DNA from: Halorussus rarus
Lineage (GTDB): Archaea > Halobacteriota > Halobacteria > Halobacteriales > Haladaptataceae
Direction of reading: 5' to 3'
DNA: 64,000 nucleotides
Assembly (NCBI RefSeq): GCF_003369835.1
Contig: NZ_QPMJ01000002.1
Location: 186,001-250,000 of the forward strand
Of the stretch, positions 35,742 to 44,907 are shown piece after piece. Below the pieces are notes generated by a model that searched no databases, was not told where the DNA came from, and saw nothing but the letters and a program-made list of their open reading frames with translations. Position numbers and translations under genes: made by a program. How positions within the stretch are numbered: position 1 is the first letter of the stretch; each line of letters starts with the position of its first letter.

Positions 35742-36641
35742 CTACGCCCGGTTTCGCTCGACCACGTGCAGGTCGCCGTCGACTACCAGTTCGAGGCTGT
35801 CACCGTCCAGTTCGACCTCGAGTGCGACCTCCCACGGGTCGGTCGACCGGACCGTGACGTACCGGTCGGTCATCGCGAACTCCAGTTCCCACCGGGGCGT
35901 CTCGGTCACGTCGAGGCCCCGCTCCCGGCAGAACGCGACCAGGTCGGGGTCGTACAGCAGCGCCAGCCCGACCGACATGTACGAGCGGGCGCCGCAGTGG
36001 TCGCAGGGCCGGTGGACGATCGCGTCGAGCTCCTCGGCGTCCAGCATCGGCGTCTCGCCCGGCCGAAGGAACGTCGCGTCGAGCGCGTGGGCGCAGACCG
36101 GACAGACGCCCCGTGACCGGGCGAGCGTCCGGTGACGGTTGAACTGGTCGACGCGGGCCAGCAGCTCGCGCTCGCCAGCACCCTCGACCGCGCTCGGCGG
36201 CACCAGCGTGTGGTCGTACACCCGTCCGCAGTCCGGGCAGGCGACCTCGAAGATGCCGTCGTCGTAGCTCGCCTCGACCGCCCCGCCGCAGTTGTAGCAG
36301 TCCAGTCCGACCGGGAACGGGTCGAGCGCCGCATCGCGGGTGAACGACCCGGCGCGGACCGCCCGGTAGAGCTTCATCCCCGCGGGGCGCAGCCGGTACC
36401 CCTCGTCACTCTTTGCCACGAACCGCCCCACGAGCTCCTGGAGGTGGTAGTTGAACTTCGCGCTGTCGACGTCGGCGTCGACCCGCGAACGGAGCTCGGA
36501 GAACGACACCGGCTCCCACGGGCTCTCGCGGCCCGCGTCGTCGCCGAGCGCGCGGACGATGCTCGCCCTGAGGTCGTTGCCCACGAGGCCGAACGCCTCG
36601 TCGGCCGGGTCGTCGGTCCCGGGTCGGTCGTCGCTCGCCAT
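35742..36641 (-). CDS. ArsR-like HTH protein with multiple zinc-binding Cys pairs
   Basis: A 299-residue protein. Residues 15-95 form a winged helix of the haloarchaeal type (FGLVGNDLRASIVRALGD, VSFSELRSRVD, KFNYHLQELVGRFV). Downstream are four Cys pairs: CYNC, CPDC, CPVC and CDHC, which make two zinc ribbons or rubredoxin-like knuckles. The C-terminal 70 residues are beta-rich. The layout suggests a transcription regulator with a metal- or redox-sensing or protein-binding half. It is convergent with the amidohydrolase and divergent from UspA. Confidence 0.8.
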   Translation of the reverse strand: MASDDRPGTDDPADEAFGLVGNDLRASIVRALGDDAGRESPWEPVSFSELRSRVDADVDSAKFNYHLQELVGRFVAKSDEGYRLRPAGMKLYRAVRAGSFTRDAALDPFPVGLDCYNCGGAVEASYDDGIFEVACPDCGRVYDHTLVPPSAVEGAGERELLARVDQFNRHRTLARSRGVCPVCAHALDATFLRPGETPMLDAEELDAIVHRPCDHCGARSYMSVGLALLYDPDLVAFCRERGLDVTETPRWELEFAMTDRYVTVRSTDPWEVALEVELDGDSLELVVDGDLHVVERNRA

Positions 36642-36749
36642 CTCGTTGCAGACGTCGAACGGCCACCGGGTAATCGCTTCGGTCGGGTTTCACCGCCGCC
36701 CGCCTACAAACGCTTAATATGTGCGGACTGTTACCATCCAACGGATTAG

Positions 36750-37277
36750 ATGTACGACCGGATACTCGTGCCGACCGACGGCTCGTCCGAGACCGAGCGC
36801 GCGGTCGAACACGCCGCGGAACTCGCTGCCGCACACGGAGCGGAGCTACACGCGGTCTACGTCGTCAACTCGGCGACGTTCGCGGGGCTCCACGTCGAAA
36901 CCTCCTGGGAGGGCGTCGACGACGTCCTCCGCGAGGAGGGCCGCAGCGCCCTCGAGCGGGTCGAGGCAATCGGCGCGGACTACGGGCTCGACGTCGAGTC
37001 GAGCCTGCTCGACGGCTCGCCGAGCAGGCGCATCGTCGAGTACGCCGAGGGCGAGGACTGCGACCTCGTGGTGATGGGCACCCACGGCCGTGGCGGCATC
37101 GACCGCCTGCTGCTCGGCAGCGTCGCCGAGGGGGTCGTCCGGGCCTGCTCGGTCCCGGTGCTGACGGTGCAGGTCGGCGGCGAGAGCCGGAGCGGGTCCG
37201 GCGGGTCCGGGGCGACCGGCGAGTCGGAGTCCGAGGCCGCGAGCGACTCCGAGACCGAGGCAGCGACCGCAGAATAG
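36750..37277 (+). CDS. Universal stress protein (UspA family)
   Basis: A 175-residue UspA protein: MYDRILVPTDGSSETERAV at the start and the ATP-binding G-2x-G-9x-G-(S/T) motif as MGTHGRGGIDRLLLGSVAEGV (about 110-130), so the nucleotide-binding type. The last 35 residues are a Gly/Ser then Glu/Ala-rich tail not found in the family core. A TATA-like GCTTAATATG (36712-36721) is about 34 bases upstream, implying a short leader. Confidence 0.93.
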   Translation: MYDRILVPTDGSSETERAVEHAAELAAAHGAELHAVYVVNSATFAGLHVETSWEGVDDVLREEGRSALERVEAIGADYGLDVESSLLDGSPSRRIVEYAEGEDCDLVVMGTHGRGGIDRLLLGSVAEGVVRACSVPVLTVQVGGESRSGSGGSGATGESESEAASDSETEAATAE

Positions 37278-37328
37278 CGCTCTCCGGCGCCACCCGCGTC
37301 GGCGGTCCGGCGGAGCGACGCCGCATCC

Positions 37329-38354
37329 TCACGCCGGCCGCAGGTGCTCGCAGTCGCCCGCGTGAATCCGGGCGCGCTCGCCGTCGTCGGTCTCGACCAC
37401 GAGCGCGCCGGGGAACGCGACGTCGACGGCCTCCCCGACGATTTCTCGGTTCGGCGTCTCCACCCGGACGCGTTCTCCGAGCGTCGCCGCGCGCTCGCGC
37501 CACGCCTCGACCGCCGCCTCGGGGTCGGCCCGGAGCTCGTCGAACCGTTCGAGCAGGCGCTGGACGAACGCCCGGCGGTCGATCCCGCCGACTTCCCCCT
37601 CGATGCTCGTCGCGCCCGCCGGCAGGTCGTCGGCCGGGATGTTGGCGTTCACGCCGATACCGACCACGACCCACGAGACGCGGTCGGCCTCGCCCTCCAT
37701 CTCGGTCAGGATGCCGGCCAGCTTCCGGCCGCCCCGGTCGGTCGCCTCGTCGCCAGGGGTCACATCACCGTCGGAATCGACCGGCACCAGCACATCGTCA
37801 GAGCGAGGCTCTGACGTGCTCTCGTTCGCTTCGCTCACGAGAACGTCGTTCGGCCACTTGATCTCGGCCGGTACGCCCGCCTCCCGGGCGGCGTCTGTCG
37901 TCGCCACCGCGGCCGCCAGGGTGAGTGCAGGGGCGTGGGCGGGCGGCAGGTCCGGGCGGAGCACCGCGCTCAGATAGACGCCGCCCGGCGGGGCCGACCA
38001 CTCGCGGTCGAGTCGGCCCCGGCCGCCGGTCTGCTCGTCGGCCAGCACCGCGACGTCGGCGGCGCCCTCGGCGGCCAGCTCCCGGGCCCGGTCGTTCGTG
38101 CTCCCGACGGCGTCGTGGTACTCGACCTCGAAGGGGGCGTCGAGGCCGTACTCGACAGCCGGCCCGCCGTACTCCGGCGTCCCGGCGAGCGCGTAGCCGT
38201 CGTCGCCGCTGGCGACCTCGAAGCCGGCGTCCCGAAGCGCCTCGACGTGTTTCCAGACCGCGTTGCGCGAGACGCCGAGGCGGTCGGCCAGCGCCGGCCC
38301 GGTGACCGGTCCGTCGGCGAGCGCCTCGAGCACGGCCCGGCGGGTGTCGTTCAT
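37329..38354 (-). CDS. birA: Biotin--[acetyl-CoA-carboxylase] ligase / biotin operon repressor with palindrome-encoded insert
   Basis: A 341-residue BirA. The N-terminal winged helix (ALADRLGVSRNAVWKHVEAL, about 19-38) suggests repressor function. The ligase core has GSTNDRA, ADEQTGGRGRLDREWSAPPG (biotinyl-AMP loop, about 105-124), KWPNDVLV and KLAGILTEMEGE, then VVVGIGVNAN. Between NDVLV and RKLAGIL, where BirA proteins have a few residues, about 36 extra residues occur; part is encoded by the palindromic element at 37797-37842 and the insert ends by repeating DDVLV. It should biotinylate Lys578 of the carboxylase at 39325-41163. Confidence 0.95.
   Translation of the reverse strand: MNDTRRAVLEALADGPVTGPALADRLGVSRNAVWKHVEALRDAGFEVASGDDGYALAGTPEYGGPAVEYGLDAPFEVEYHDAVGSTNDRARELAAEGAADVAVLADEQTGGRGRLDREWSAPPGGVYLSAVLRPDLPPAHAPALTLAAAVATTDAAREAGVPAEIKWPNDVLVSEANESTSEPRSDDVLVPVDSDGDVTPGDEATDRGGRKLAGILTEMEGEADRVSWVVVGIGVNANIPADDLPAGATSIEGEVGGIDRRAFVQRLLERFDELRADPEAAVEAWRERAATLGERVRVETPNREIVGEAVDVAFPGALVVETDDGERARIHAGDCEHLRPA
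37797..37842. repeat. Palindromic element in frame inside birA
   Basis: Hairpin one is GTCAGAGC/GCTCTGAC with loop GAG (37797-37815). Hairpin two has arms TCTCGT and ACGAGA around GTTCGCTTCGCTC (37820-37842). The 13-base GAGCGAAGCGAAC (37824-37836, minus strand) and the GTCAGAGC arms are identical to those at 9301-9355, in the same order on the opposite strand. The insert keeps the birA frame. Confidence 0.65.
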
Positions 38355-38409
38355 GGGTCGGGGTACGGACGACCCGATGAAGAAAGGCTCGCTTCGCGGA
38401 ACGGGCGCG

Positions 38410-38775
38410 CTACTCCGGCGCCTCGCCCGCGGCGTCGAGGAACGCCTCGACGGTCCGCTGTTCGCCCGCGAGGCGGACTCGCCCCTCGCGGGCGTCGTAG
38501 ACGGCGATGCCCGCCTCGTCGAGTTGGGGGAGGTGGGCGTGGTGGAGCGACCGGCGGGCGTCGTCGACGTCGTCCTCGCCGGCGACCGCCTCGGCGAGTT
38601 CCCCGACGTCGACCGGGCCGTCCCCGTCGCGCGCAACGAGATACCGGAGGGCGGCCCGGCGTCTGTCGTCGGCCAGCGCACCCAATGCGTCCTCGAGTGA
38701 GGGGTCGGAAACGTCGGCCTCGGCGCTCTGTCGGTCGGTTTCGGAGGGGGATTCCCGAGTCATCGTTCTCCTCAT
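38410..38775 (-). CDS. Small haloarchaeal winged-helix regulator
   Basis: A 121-residue protein. After an acidic tail, residues about 30-115 show the halobacterial ArsR-like domain: ALGALADDRRRAALRYL, DVGELAEAVAG, ARRSLHHAHLPQLDEAGIAV and the wing DAREGRVRL. The HHxHLPxLdeag signature is shared with the regulator at 62963. ATG 38775 is chosen because a TATA-like CCGTTACTCGG is centred 27 bases upstream; ATG 38763 is an alternative. It is upstream of birA on the same strand, 55 bases away. Confidence 0.8.
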   Translation of the reverse strand: MRRTMTRESPSETDRQSAEADVSDPSLEDALGALADDRRRAALRYLVARDGDGPVDVGELAEAVAGEDDVDDARRSLHHAHLPQLDEAGIAVYDAREGRVRLAGEQRTVEAFLDAAGEAPE

Positions 38776-38837
38776 CCGGGTACAACGGTCGGAGCCCGAG
38801 TAACGGTTGGCCCTTACTTGGGAGGCCGTTGAAAAGC

Positions 38838-39212
38838 TCACTCCAGTCCGGCCACGCCGAGGCACCGCCGGATGAAACTGCTCTGGGCCAGGAACGTCTC
38901 CGTGTCGAGCGCGACCGCGACCCCCTGGCGCTCGTCGGCCACGAAGTGCATCTCGATGGCCTCCTCGAACACCCAGACCGAGCAGTTCAGCGGGCCGTGG
39001 CCCCGGAGGTCCTCGCGGATGCCCTGCTCGTAGGAGTCGGCCCAGAGGTCCGCGACGATCTCGTCGACGTCCTCGTCCGCGTAGTCGTCGGCGTCGTCGC
39101 GGACGTACACGACCTCGTACCCCTCCCGGTCGTGGTAGATGACGCTCCGCAGCCCGTCGCCGACCTGCTCGTGCAGAAAGTCCGCCAACCGATAGGGGTA
39201 TATCTGCGACAC
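38838..39212 (-). CDS. Conserved-looking small protein, unrecognised
   Basis: A 124-residue protein from GTG 39212 (MSQIYPYRLADFLHEQVGDG). It has a mixed alpha/beta pattern with an acidic loop (RDDADDYADEDVDEIVADLW) and a predicted beta core SVWVFEEAIEMHFVADERQG. No family is named with confidence; similar stand-alone proteins are frequent in haloarchaea. A TTG-initiated extension to 39239 is possible but less likely. Confidence 0.65.
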   Translation of the reverse strand: MSQIYPYRLADFLHEQVGDGLRSVIYHDREGYEVVYVRDDADDYADEDVDEIVADLWADSYEQGIREDLRGHGPLNCSVWVFEEAIEMHFVADERQGVAVALDTETFLAQSSFIRRCLGVAGLE

Positions 39213-39324
39213 GGACGGGGATTGGCGCGCGCCGCGCAAGTGGGTTGTGGCTACCTGTTCAGGCAGGCAGTGGTGCGGTCTCGGCTCGGCCGACCGGCAC
39301 GGTCGGTGGAGCGAGACGGACCCC

Positions 39325-41163
39325 TCACTCGATGGTGACCAGCACGTCGCCCATGTCGACGCTGTCGCCCTCGGCGACCGCGACGCCCGTGACGGTGCCG
39401 CCCCGCTCGGCGACCACGTCGTTCTCCATCTTCATGGCCTCCAGCACGCAGACCACGTCGCCGGCGGCCACCTCGTCGCCCTCCGAGACGTTCACGTCGA
39501 GGATGGTGCCCTGCATCTCGGCGGTGACGCTCTCGCCCTCGCCGCCTGCGTCGACCTCGTCGCCGCCGCTGTCGCCGCCCGCGGGCTGGGGCTTCTGGCC
39601 GCCCGACTCGCCGCCGGCGCTCCCGGCGGGAATCGCGGCCGCGCCGCGCTCCTCGAGGTCGACCTCGAAGCGCTTGCCGTTGACCTCGACCGTGAACTCC
39701 CGCTCGACGACCTCCTCGTCGTTGTCTGCGGCTGACTCGGTGTCGGCGCCCCACTTCTCCTGGGCCTCCGCGATGCGCTCGGGGTCGAGCGCGTGGTCGA
39801 GGTACTTCGTGGTGTGGGTGCCGGTCACGAACGCCTCGTCGGTGAGCATCAGCCGGTGGAACGGGATGATGGTCGGGATGCCCTCGATGTCGTACTCGGC
39901 GAGCGCGCGCTCCGACCGGGCGATGCACTCCTCGCGGTCGGAGGCGTGGACGATGAGCTTCGCGATCATCGAGTCGTAGTCGGTCACGAGGTCGTCGCCC
40001 TGCCGGAGCGCGTCGTCCATCCGGACGCCGATGCCGCCCGGCGGGTCGTAGGTCGCCAGCGTCCCGCCGGTCGCGGGCGCGAAGTCGTCGGCGGCGTTCT
40101 CGGCGTTGATGCGGAACTCCATCGCGTGGCCCTCCAGGTCGACGTCGTCCTGGGCGAAGCCCAGTTCCTCGTCGGCCGCGACCCGGATCTGCCACTTCAC
40201 GATGTCGATTCCCGTCAGCATCTCGGTGACGGTGTGCTCGACCTGGATGCGGGTGTTGACCTCCAGGAAGTAGAAGTTCGCGTCGGTGCCGAGGAGTTCG
40301 CCGTCCTCGCGGTCCGGGTCGTCCTCCACGAGGAACTCGAAGGTGCCGGCGTTGTAGTAGCCCGCAGCGTCCGCGCCGCGGCGGGCCGCCTCGCCGATCT
40401 GCTCGCGCAGCTCGTCGGTCAGCGCGGGCGAGGGGCCCTCCTCGATGACCTTCTGGTGGCGGCGCTGGAGCGAGCAGTCCCGCTCGCCGAGGTGCCGGAC
40501 GTTACCGTGGTGGTCGGCGATGATCTGGACCTCGATGTGGCGGGGGTTCTCGAGGTAGCGCTCGAGGTAGACGTTGTCGTTGTCGAAGTACGCCTCGCCC
40601 TCGCGCTTGGCTGACTCGAGCTGGTCTTCGGCCTCCTCCGCGCTCCGGACGACCTTCATGCCGCGGCCGCCCCCGCCGCCCTCGGCCTTGATGGCGATGG
40701 GGTAGCCGTGTTCGTCGCCGAACTCTGTCACTTCCTCGGGGTCCTCGACCGGGTCGGTGGTGCCGGGCACGATGGGCACGTCGGCCTCGCGCATCGTCTT
40801 GCGGGCCTTGGTCTTCTCGCCGAGCTGCTCCATCGAGTCGGCGTTCGGACCGATCCACTTGACGCCCTCCGTCTCCTCGACCTTCGCGGCGAACTCGGCG
40901 TTCTCCGCGAGGAAGCCGTATCCGGGGTGGATGGCGTCGGCGTCGGCCTTCTTCGCGGCGTCGACGACCGCCTCGTGGTCGAGGTAGGAGTCGGCGGCCC
41001 GCGCCGGGCCGACGTTGTACGCCTCGTCGGCGTACCGGACGTGGCCGCTGTTCTTGTCGGCCTCGCTGTAGACGGCGACGGTGTCGATACCCAGCTCCTC
41101 GCAGGCCCGCATCACGCGGACCGCGATTTCGCCGCGGTTGGCGACGAGCACCTTGTCGAACAT
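39325..41163 (-). CDS. pccA: Acyl-CoA carboxylase biotin carboxylase / biotin carboxyl carrier subunit
   Basis: A 612-residue fusion. Biotin carboxylase fills about 1-450: [20 protein letters not shown], the ATP lid [12 protein letters not shown] (about 164-175), the catalytic [10 protein letters not shown] and the RINAE region. After a Gly/Glu-rich linker the biotinyl domain has LEAMKMEN with Lys578 as the biotin site. With the carboxyltransferase at 45259-46809 it would carboxylate acetyl- or propionyl-CoA; propionyl-CoA fits other haloarchaea, feeding methylmalonyl-CoA. The start is ATG 41163; the frame runs upstream to 41244 without coding character. The name pccA is given by analogy. Confidence 0.93.
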   Translation of the reverse strand: MFDKVLVANRGEIAVRVMRACEELGIDTVAVYSEADKNSGHVRYADEAYNVGPARAADSYLDHEAVVDAAKKADADAIHPGYGFLAENAEFAAKVEETEGVKWIGPNADSMEQLGEKTKARKTMREADVPIVPGTTDPVEDPEEVTEFGDEHGYPIAIKAEGGGGGRGMKVVRSAEEAEDQLESAKREGEAYFDNDNVYLERYLENPRHIEVQIIADHHGNVRHLGERDCSLQRRHQKVIEEGPSPALTDELREQIGEAARRGADAAGYYNAGTFEFLVEDDPDREDGELLGTDANFYFLEVNTRIQVEHTVTEMLTGIDIVKWQIRVAADEELGFAQDDVDLEGHAMEFRINAENAADDFAPATGGTLATYDPPGGIGVRMDDALRQGDDLVTDYDSMIAKLIVHASDREECIARSERALAEYDIEGIPTIIPFHRLMLTDEAFVTGTHTTKYLDHALDPERIAEAQEKWGADTESAADNDEEVVEREFTVEVNGKRFEVDLEERGAAAIPAGSAGGESGGQKPQPAGGDSGGDEVDAGGEGESVTAEMQGTILDVNVSEGDEVAAGDVVCVLEAMKMENDVVAERGGTVTGVAVAEGDSVDMGDVLVTIE

Positions 41164-41637
41164 CTTGGGGTTGGATACTCGGGTCGGCAACCTCATTCTG
41201 TCGGTTCCGAGCGAGGAGTCGCTGCGTTCGTCCACTCTCGTCACGGCCGCGGTTGACGGACTGCGTCGCGCTCGGTCCGGCCGCGGGGACGCTTCCGAGG
41301 TCGTCGAGCGGCTGGAGACGTCGCAACCGCAGCCGTCAGTGACACGAGTTACCGGGGCTCAGACAGATTGAAGCATCGACCTCCCGACGCTTCGACCGTG
41401 ACGCGACCGGCTCCACCCCTCGCCGGTCCGCATCCGGGACCAGCGACAGCGCTCCGTCGGGTGGAGTCCTGACCGCCGGTGGCCCGGCGCCGGGGCGAAA
41501 CCCGCCGAATCCGACCGTTCTTCAGTTTCGCCCTTCGACTGACTGCCACCCAACCGAACACCCACGATGAAAGCGACAATCCAGTCCCGACGAATCGCCA
41601 GCGAAGAACGATCGAGCGACGCGGCGAGGGCCGACCG
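41164..41637. other. 474-bp gap between divergent carboxylase and methyltransferase genes
   Basis: No convincing gene or RNA is seen. The frame of the methyltransferase stays open upstream to 41479 but lacks coding-type codons. A 24-codon frame (ATG 41567 to TGA 41639-41641) ends by overlapping the methyltransferase ATG, with non-haloarchaeal codon use; it may be a leader or chance. The region should hold both divergent promoters. Confidence 0.4.
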
Positions 41638-42489
41638 ATGAGCGACGGCGGCGCCGACATGGACCCCGAGGTCTACTACGACGAGTTCGCCGAGCGCGAG
41701 TGGGATCGCCTCGACCGCGACCCCGTGACCCGGATGGAGTTCGCGAACACCGTCGACTACCTGGCCGAACACCTGCCGGCGGTCGACGGGACCAGCGATT
41801 CAGTCCGCGTCCTCGACGCCGGCGGCGCGGCGGGCCGGTACGCCTGCTGGCTCGCCGAGCGAGATTACGACGTGACGCTCGTGGACCTCTCGACCGAGCA
41901 GGTAGCCCTGGCCCGCGAGAAGGCGGCCGAGCGCGACCTCGCCGACCGCGTCACCGCCGAGAAGGGCGACGTCCGCGACCTCGGCTTCGAGGACGAGACG
42001 TTCGACGCGGTCTGCTGCCTCGGCGGCCCGCTCAGCCACGTCGTCGACGAGGACGAACGCGCGACCGCAGTGGCCGAACTCCGGCGCGTGGCGAAACCCG
42101 GTGCACCCACCTTCATTTCGGTCATCGGTCGACTCGCGATGCTCCGAGACGTCCTGAAGTTCAACGTCGACACGGAGCACGGCCTGCTCGCCCCCATCGC
42201 GGAGGACGGCGACCTCACCGCCGACCGCGCCGCCGAGTACGCCGACGGCGAGGGCTGGGCGGAGTGCCACGGCTTCCGCGCCGACGAGTTCGAGGCCGAA
42301 CTGGAAGCCGGCGGCTTCGAAGTGGAAACGCTCGTCGGTCTGGAGAACGTCGCCAATCGGATGAAGCGGGAGCTGGCGGACGCGGACGACGAGGCGCTCG
42401 ACTCGGTGCGCGAGGTCGTCCGACTGCTCCGCGAGGACCGGGCGGCGGTCGACTGGTCCGAGCACATGCTGGCGGTCTGTCGGGCTTGA
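41638..42489 (+). CDS. Class I SAM-dependent methyltransferase
   Basis: A 283-residue methyltransferase with the SAM-binding motif I VLDAGGAAGRYACWLAE (about 58-74), the acidic end of strand 2 (TLVDLS), GDVRDLGF (motif II) and DAVCCLGGPLSHV (motif III region). The order suits small-molecule or quinone-type methylation (UbiE-like), but no substrate can be named. ATG 41638 is chosen as the first Met where coding-type codons begin. Confidence 0.85.
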   Translation: MSDGGADMDPEVYYDEFAEREWDRLDRDPVTRMEFANTVDYLAEHLPAVDGTSDSVRVLDAGGAAGRYACWLAERDYDVTLVDLSTEQVALAREKAAERDLADRVTAEKGDVRDLGFEDETFDAVCCLGGPLSHVVDEDERATAVAELRRVAKPGAPTFISVIGRLAMLRDVLKFNVDTEHGLLAPIAEDGDLTADRAAEYADGEGWAECHGFRADEFEAELEAGGFEVETLVGLENVANRMKRELADADDEALDSVREVVRLLREDRAAVDWSEHMLAVCRA

Positions 42490-42555
42490 CCAATTGTCGG
42501 TGCATCCCCGCCAGTCCACTACGCACTGCGGAAATCACGGGAGTGCCGACGGTTT

Positions 42556-42690
42556 AGAAAGCCCCCGCCCGGTCGCGGTCGCTCAGCGGGATATTTCGCG
42601 CCTCTCCGCACAGCCCGGCGCGAAATAGTGGCCGCGCTGAGGCGACTCAATTGCACGCGACCGGGCGGCCCCTTTCAGTCCACCCGGACG
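42556..42690. repeat. Large nested palindromic element (possible dispersed repeat or structured RNA)
   Basis: Three nested pairs of arms fold on one axis: CCGCCCGGTCGCG (42565-42577) with CGCGACCGGGCGG (42656-42668); CTCAGCG (42582-42588) with CGCTGAG (42635-42641); ATTTCGCGCC (42593-42602) with GGCGCGAAAT (42617-42626). Both ends carry a GAAAG/CTTTC pair beyond the outer arms. It lies between a methyltransferase gene and a convergent HTH gene, without coding potential. Similar-looking elements are, to my memory, widespread in haloarchaea, but I cannot check this here. Confidence 0.7.
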
Positions 42691-42757
42691 GGATGGCATC
42701 GTTCGAGCGCATTCGCGTGAGTCGGTCGGGGCGGCTCTCTCTTCCAAACTTCCAGAG

Positions 42758-43438
42758 TCACCTGACGAGCGCCGCGTCGACCAGCGCGCGCTCGGCCTTC
42801 CGGAGCAGCGCCGACGCCGTGCTCTGGGTGCAGTCGAGCGCGTCGGCCACGTCGGCGAGTTCGGCCTCCCGGGGCACGTCGTAGTAGCCGAGGTCGCGGG
42901 CCGCCTCGACGGCCTCGAACTGCCGGGCCGTCAGCCGACCCGCCAGCGACCCCGGGAGGTGGTCGTGCTCGCTCACGCGGTCGACATCGACCGCGATCTC
43001 GTCGGGGAACTCCGCGACCACCTGCCGGAGTTCGTCGGGGTCGCCCAGCACAGTGAGCGCAATCTCGCCCTCCGGCCCGAAGACGACCGGCGGGACCACC
43101 ACGACCCGGCGGGCCGCCAGCACCCCGAACCAGGCGTCGTCCTCCGGCCGGAGGTCCATGGCGACGTAGGCGTAGAACCGGTCGTCGTCTATCCGCGAGA
43201 GGTCGAATCGGCGGACAGCCTCGACCGCGTCGAGCGCCTCCCGGACCGCGTCGAGGTCGCCGACCACCAGCGAGAGGAAGTACTGGAGGCCCTCGTCCTC
43301 GTGAGTGTGCCACGAGAGCAGTTCCTCGCGGACGAAGTCGTCGCCCGGGGCGACCGGGTCGGGCACCGACAGTCGGAGCTCCGGCGGGAGCCGCAGGGTC
43401 ACGTCGAGCGACTGCACGTCCCGAACGACGCGGGCCAT
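42758..43438 (-). CDS. Bacterio-opsin-activator-type HTH-10 regulator
   Basis: A 226-residue protein. The C-terminal HTH-10 domain is typical: LTARQFEAVEAARDLGYYDV, then AELADVADALDCTQSTASAL and LLRKAERALV. The N-terminal 150 residues are the beta-rich sensor module that goes with this HTH in haloarchaea. The start is ATG 43438 (GTG 43441 precedes it). It is divergent from the cytochrome P450 at 43501 with only 62 bases between, so control of that gene is the first hypothesis. Confidence 0.88.
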   Translation of the reverse strand: MARVVRDVQSLDVTLRLPPELRLSVPDPVAPGDDFVREELLSWHTHEDEGLQYFLSLVVGDLDAVREALDAVEAVRRFDLSRIDDDRFYAYVAMDLRPEDDAWFGVLAARRVVVVPPVVFGPEGEIALTVLGDPDELRQVVAEFPDEIAVDVDRVSEHDHLPGSLAGRLTARQFEAVEAARDLGYYDVPREAELADVADALDCTQSTASALLRKAERALVDAALVR

Positions 43439-43500
43439 CACTTAAAGGCACCAACTGCTTCGCGGCAACCGGCAGGCGCGTCCCCGCGCAATCGGTAGAT

Positions 43501-44898
43501 ATGAGCGACCTCGACCACCGCGACGCCGAGCGCGCCGCGCGAGAGCGACCGACCGAGTCCGCCGTCGGGTCGGCAGACCTGCCGCCCGGACCGTCCGGCC
43601 TCCCCGTCGTCGGGTCGACCCTCGCGGCGTCCCGGGACGGCCTCGGCTTCACCGGGTCGCTGGCGTCGTACGGCGACCTCGTCTCGTACCGCGCCTTCGG
43701 CACGGATTTCGTCGCCGTCTTCGACCCCAACGTCGTCGAGGCGGTGCTGGTCTCGCGCAGCGACGCCTTCCGGAAGGGCGACTTCGAGATGGCGTTCGGC
43801 GACCTGGTCGCGCCCGAGGGACTGGCGTTCGCCGAGGGCGAGCGCTGGCGGCGCCAGCGGACCGCGCTCCAGTCGGCGTTCGCGCCCGACCGCATCGCCT
43901 CCTACGCCGACGAGATGGTCGCGGGCACCGCCGCGCTGGCCGACGACTGGGCTAACGGGGAGGTCGTCGAACTCGGCGACGCCTTCGCCGGCCTGACGCT
44001 CCGCGTCCTGACGCGGGCGCTGTTCGGCGTCGACCTCGGTGCCGAGCGCGGGGCCGTGGTCCGCGAGGCGGTCGGGGCCATCGACGCGACGATGGACCGG
44101 TTCGGACTGCTGTCGTTCCTGCCCGAGTGGGTGCCGACGCCGACCGAGCGCCGCTACGACCGGGCGATGGCCGACCTCGACGCGCTCGTCGACGCGCTGA
44201 TGACGGAGCGCGAGGACGACCCCGGCGACCGCGACGACCTGCTCACGCTGCTACTGGGAGCCGCGGACGCCGACGGGACCGGGATGGACCGCGAGGCGGT
44301 CCGCGACCAGCTCGTCACCTTCCTGTTCGCGGGCCACGAGACGACCGCGACCGCGCTGACCTACGCCTGCTGGCTGCTGGCGGGAGCTCCCGACGCGCGC
44401 CGGACGCTGGACGACGAACTCGACGCGGTCCTCGACGGTCGCGACCCCGAGTTCGGCGACCTGCCGGCGCTGGGCTACACCGAAGGCGTCGCGAAGGAGG
44501 CCCTGCGGCTCTACCCGCCAGTCTACGCGCTGTACCGCCAGCCCCGGGAACCGACGGTGCTCGGCGGCTACCGGATTCCCGCGGACGCGACGCTCCAGCT
44601 GGCCACCTACGGAATCCAGCGCGACGACAGATGGTGGGACGCGCCCGACGAGTTCCGTCCGGAGCGGTGGAGCAGCGGACCTGAGGGGACCGACCGCCCG
44701 GAGTACGCGTACTTCCCGTTCGGCGGCGGGCCGCGCCACTGCATCGGGATGCGGTTCGCGATGACCGAGCTGAAGCTGGCGCTCGCGACGCTCGCCAGCC
44801 GGGTCGAGTTCGAACGGGTCACGGCGACGCTGGACCCCTCGATGGGCCTGACGCTCGACCCAGGCCCGGTGGAGGTTCGAGTGCGGAGGAGAGACTAG
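43501..44898 (+). CDS. Cytochrome P450
   Basis: A 465-residue P450. The heme loop FPFGGGPRHCIG (Cys414 as the iron ligand) is exact, the I-helix oxygen motif is FAGHETTATAL, the ExxR pair lies in EALRLYPPVYALYR and the PERF-like motif is FRPERW. No N-terminal membrane anchor is present, so it is soluble and needs ferredoxin or a similar donor, which is not encoded nearby. The sequence is nearest to the CYP102/CYP4-like bacterial/archaeal group with fatty acid or terpenoid substrates. Its neighbours are acyl-CoA carboxylase genes and the divergent HTH-10 regulator. Confidence 0.95.
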   Translation: MSDLDHRDAERAARERPTESAVGSADLPPGPSGLPVVGSTLAASRDGLGFTGSLASYGDLVSYRAFGTDFVAVFDPNVVEAVLVSRSDAFRKGDFEMAFGDLVAPEGLAFAEGERWRRQRTALQSAFAPDRIASYADEMVAGTAALADDWANGEVVELGDAFAGLTLRVLTRALFGVDLGAERGAVVREAVGAIDATMDRFGLLSFLPEWVPTPTERRYDRAMADLDALVDALMTEREDDPGDRDDLLTLLLGAADADGTGMDREAVRDQLVTFLFAGHETTATALTYACWLLAGAPDARRTLDDELDAVLDGRDPEFGDLPALGYTEGVAKEALRLYPPVYALYRQPREPTVLGGYRIPADATLQLATYGIQRDDRWWDAPDEFRPERWSSGPEGTDRPEYAYFPFGGGPRHCIGMRFAMTELKLALATLASRVEFERVTATLDPSMGLTLDPGPVEVRVRRRD

Positions 44899-44907
44899 GG
44901 ACGGGAC

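Noticed and set aside
41479-41637. N-terminal extension of the methyltransferase to 41479
   Set aside because: The extra 53 codons lack haloarchaeal codon bias and family sequence; the Met at 41638 fits the domain start.
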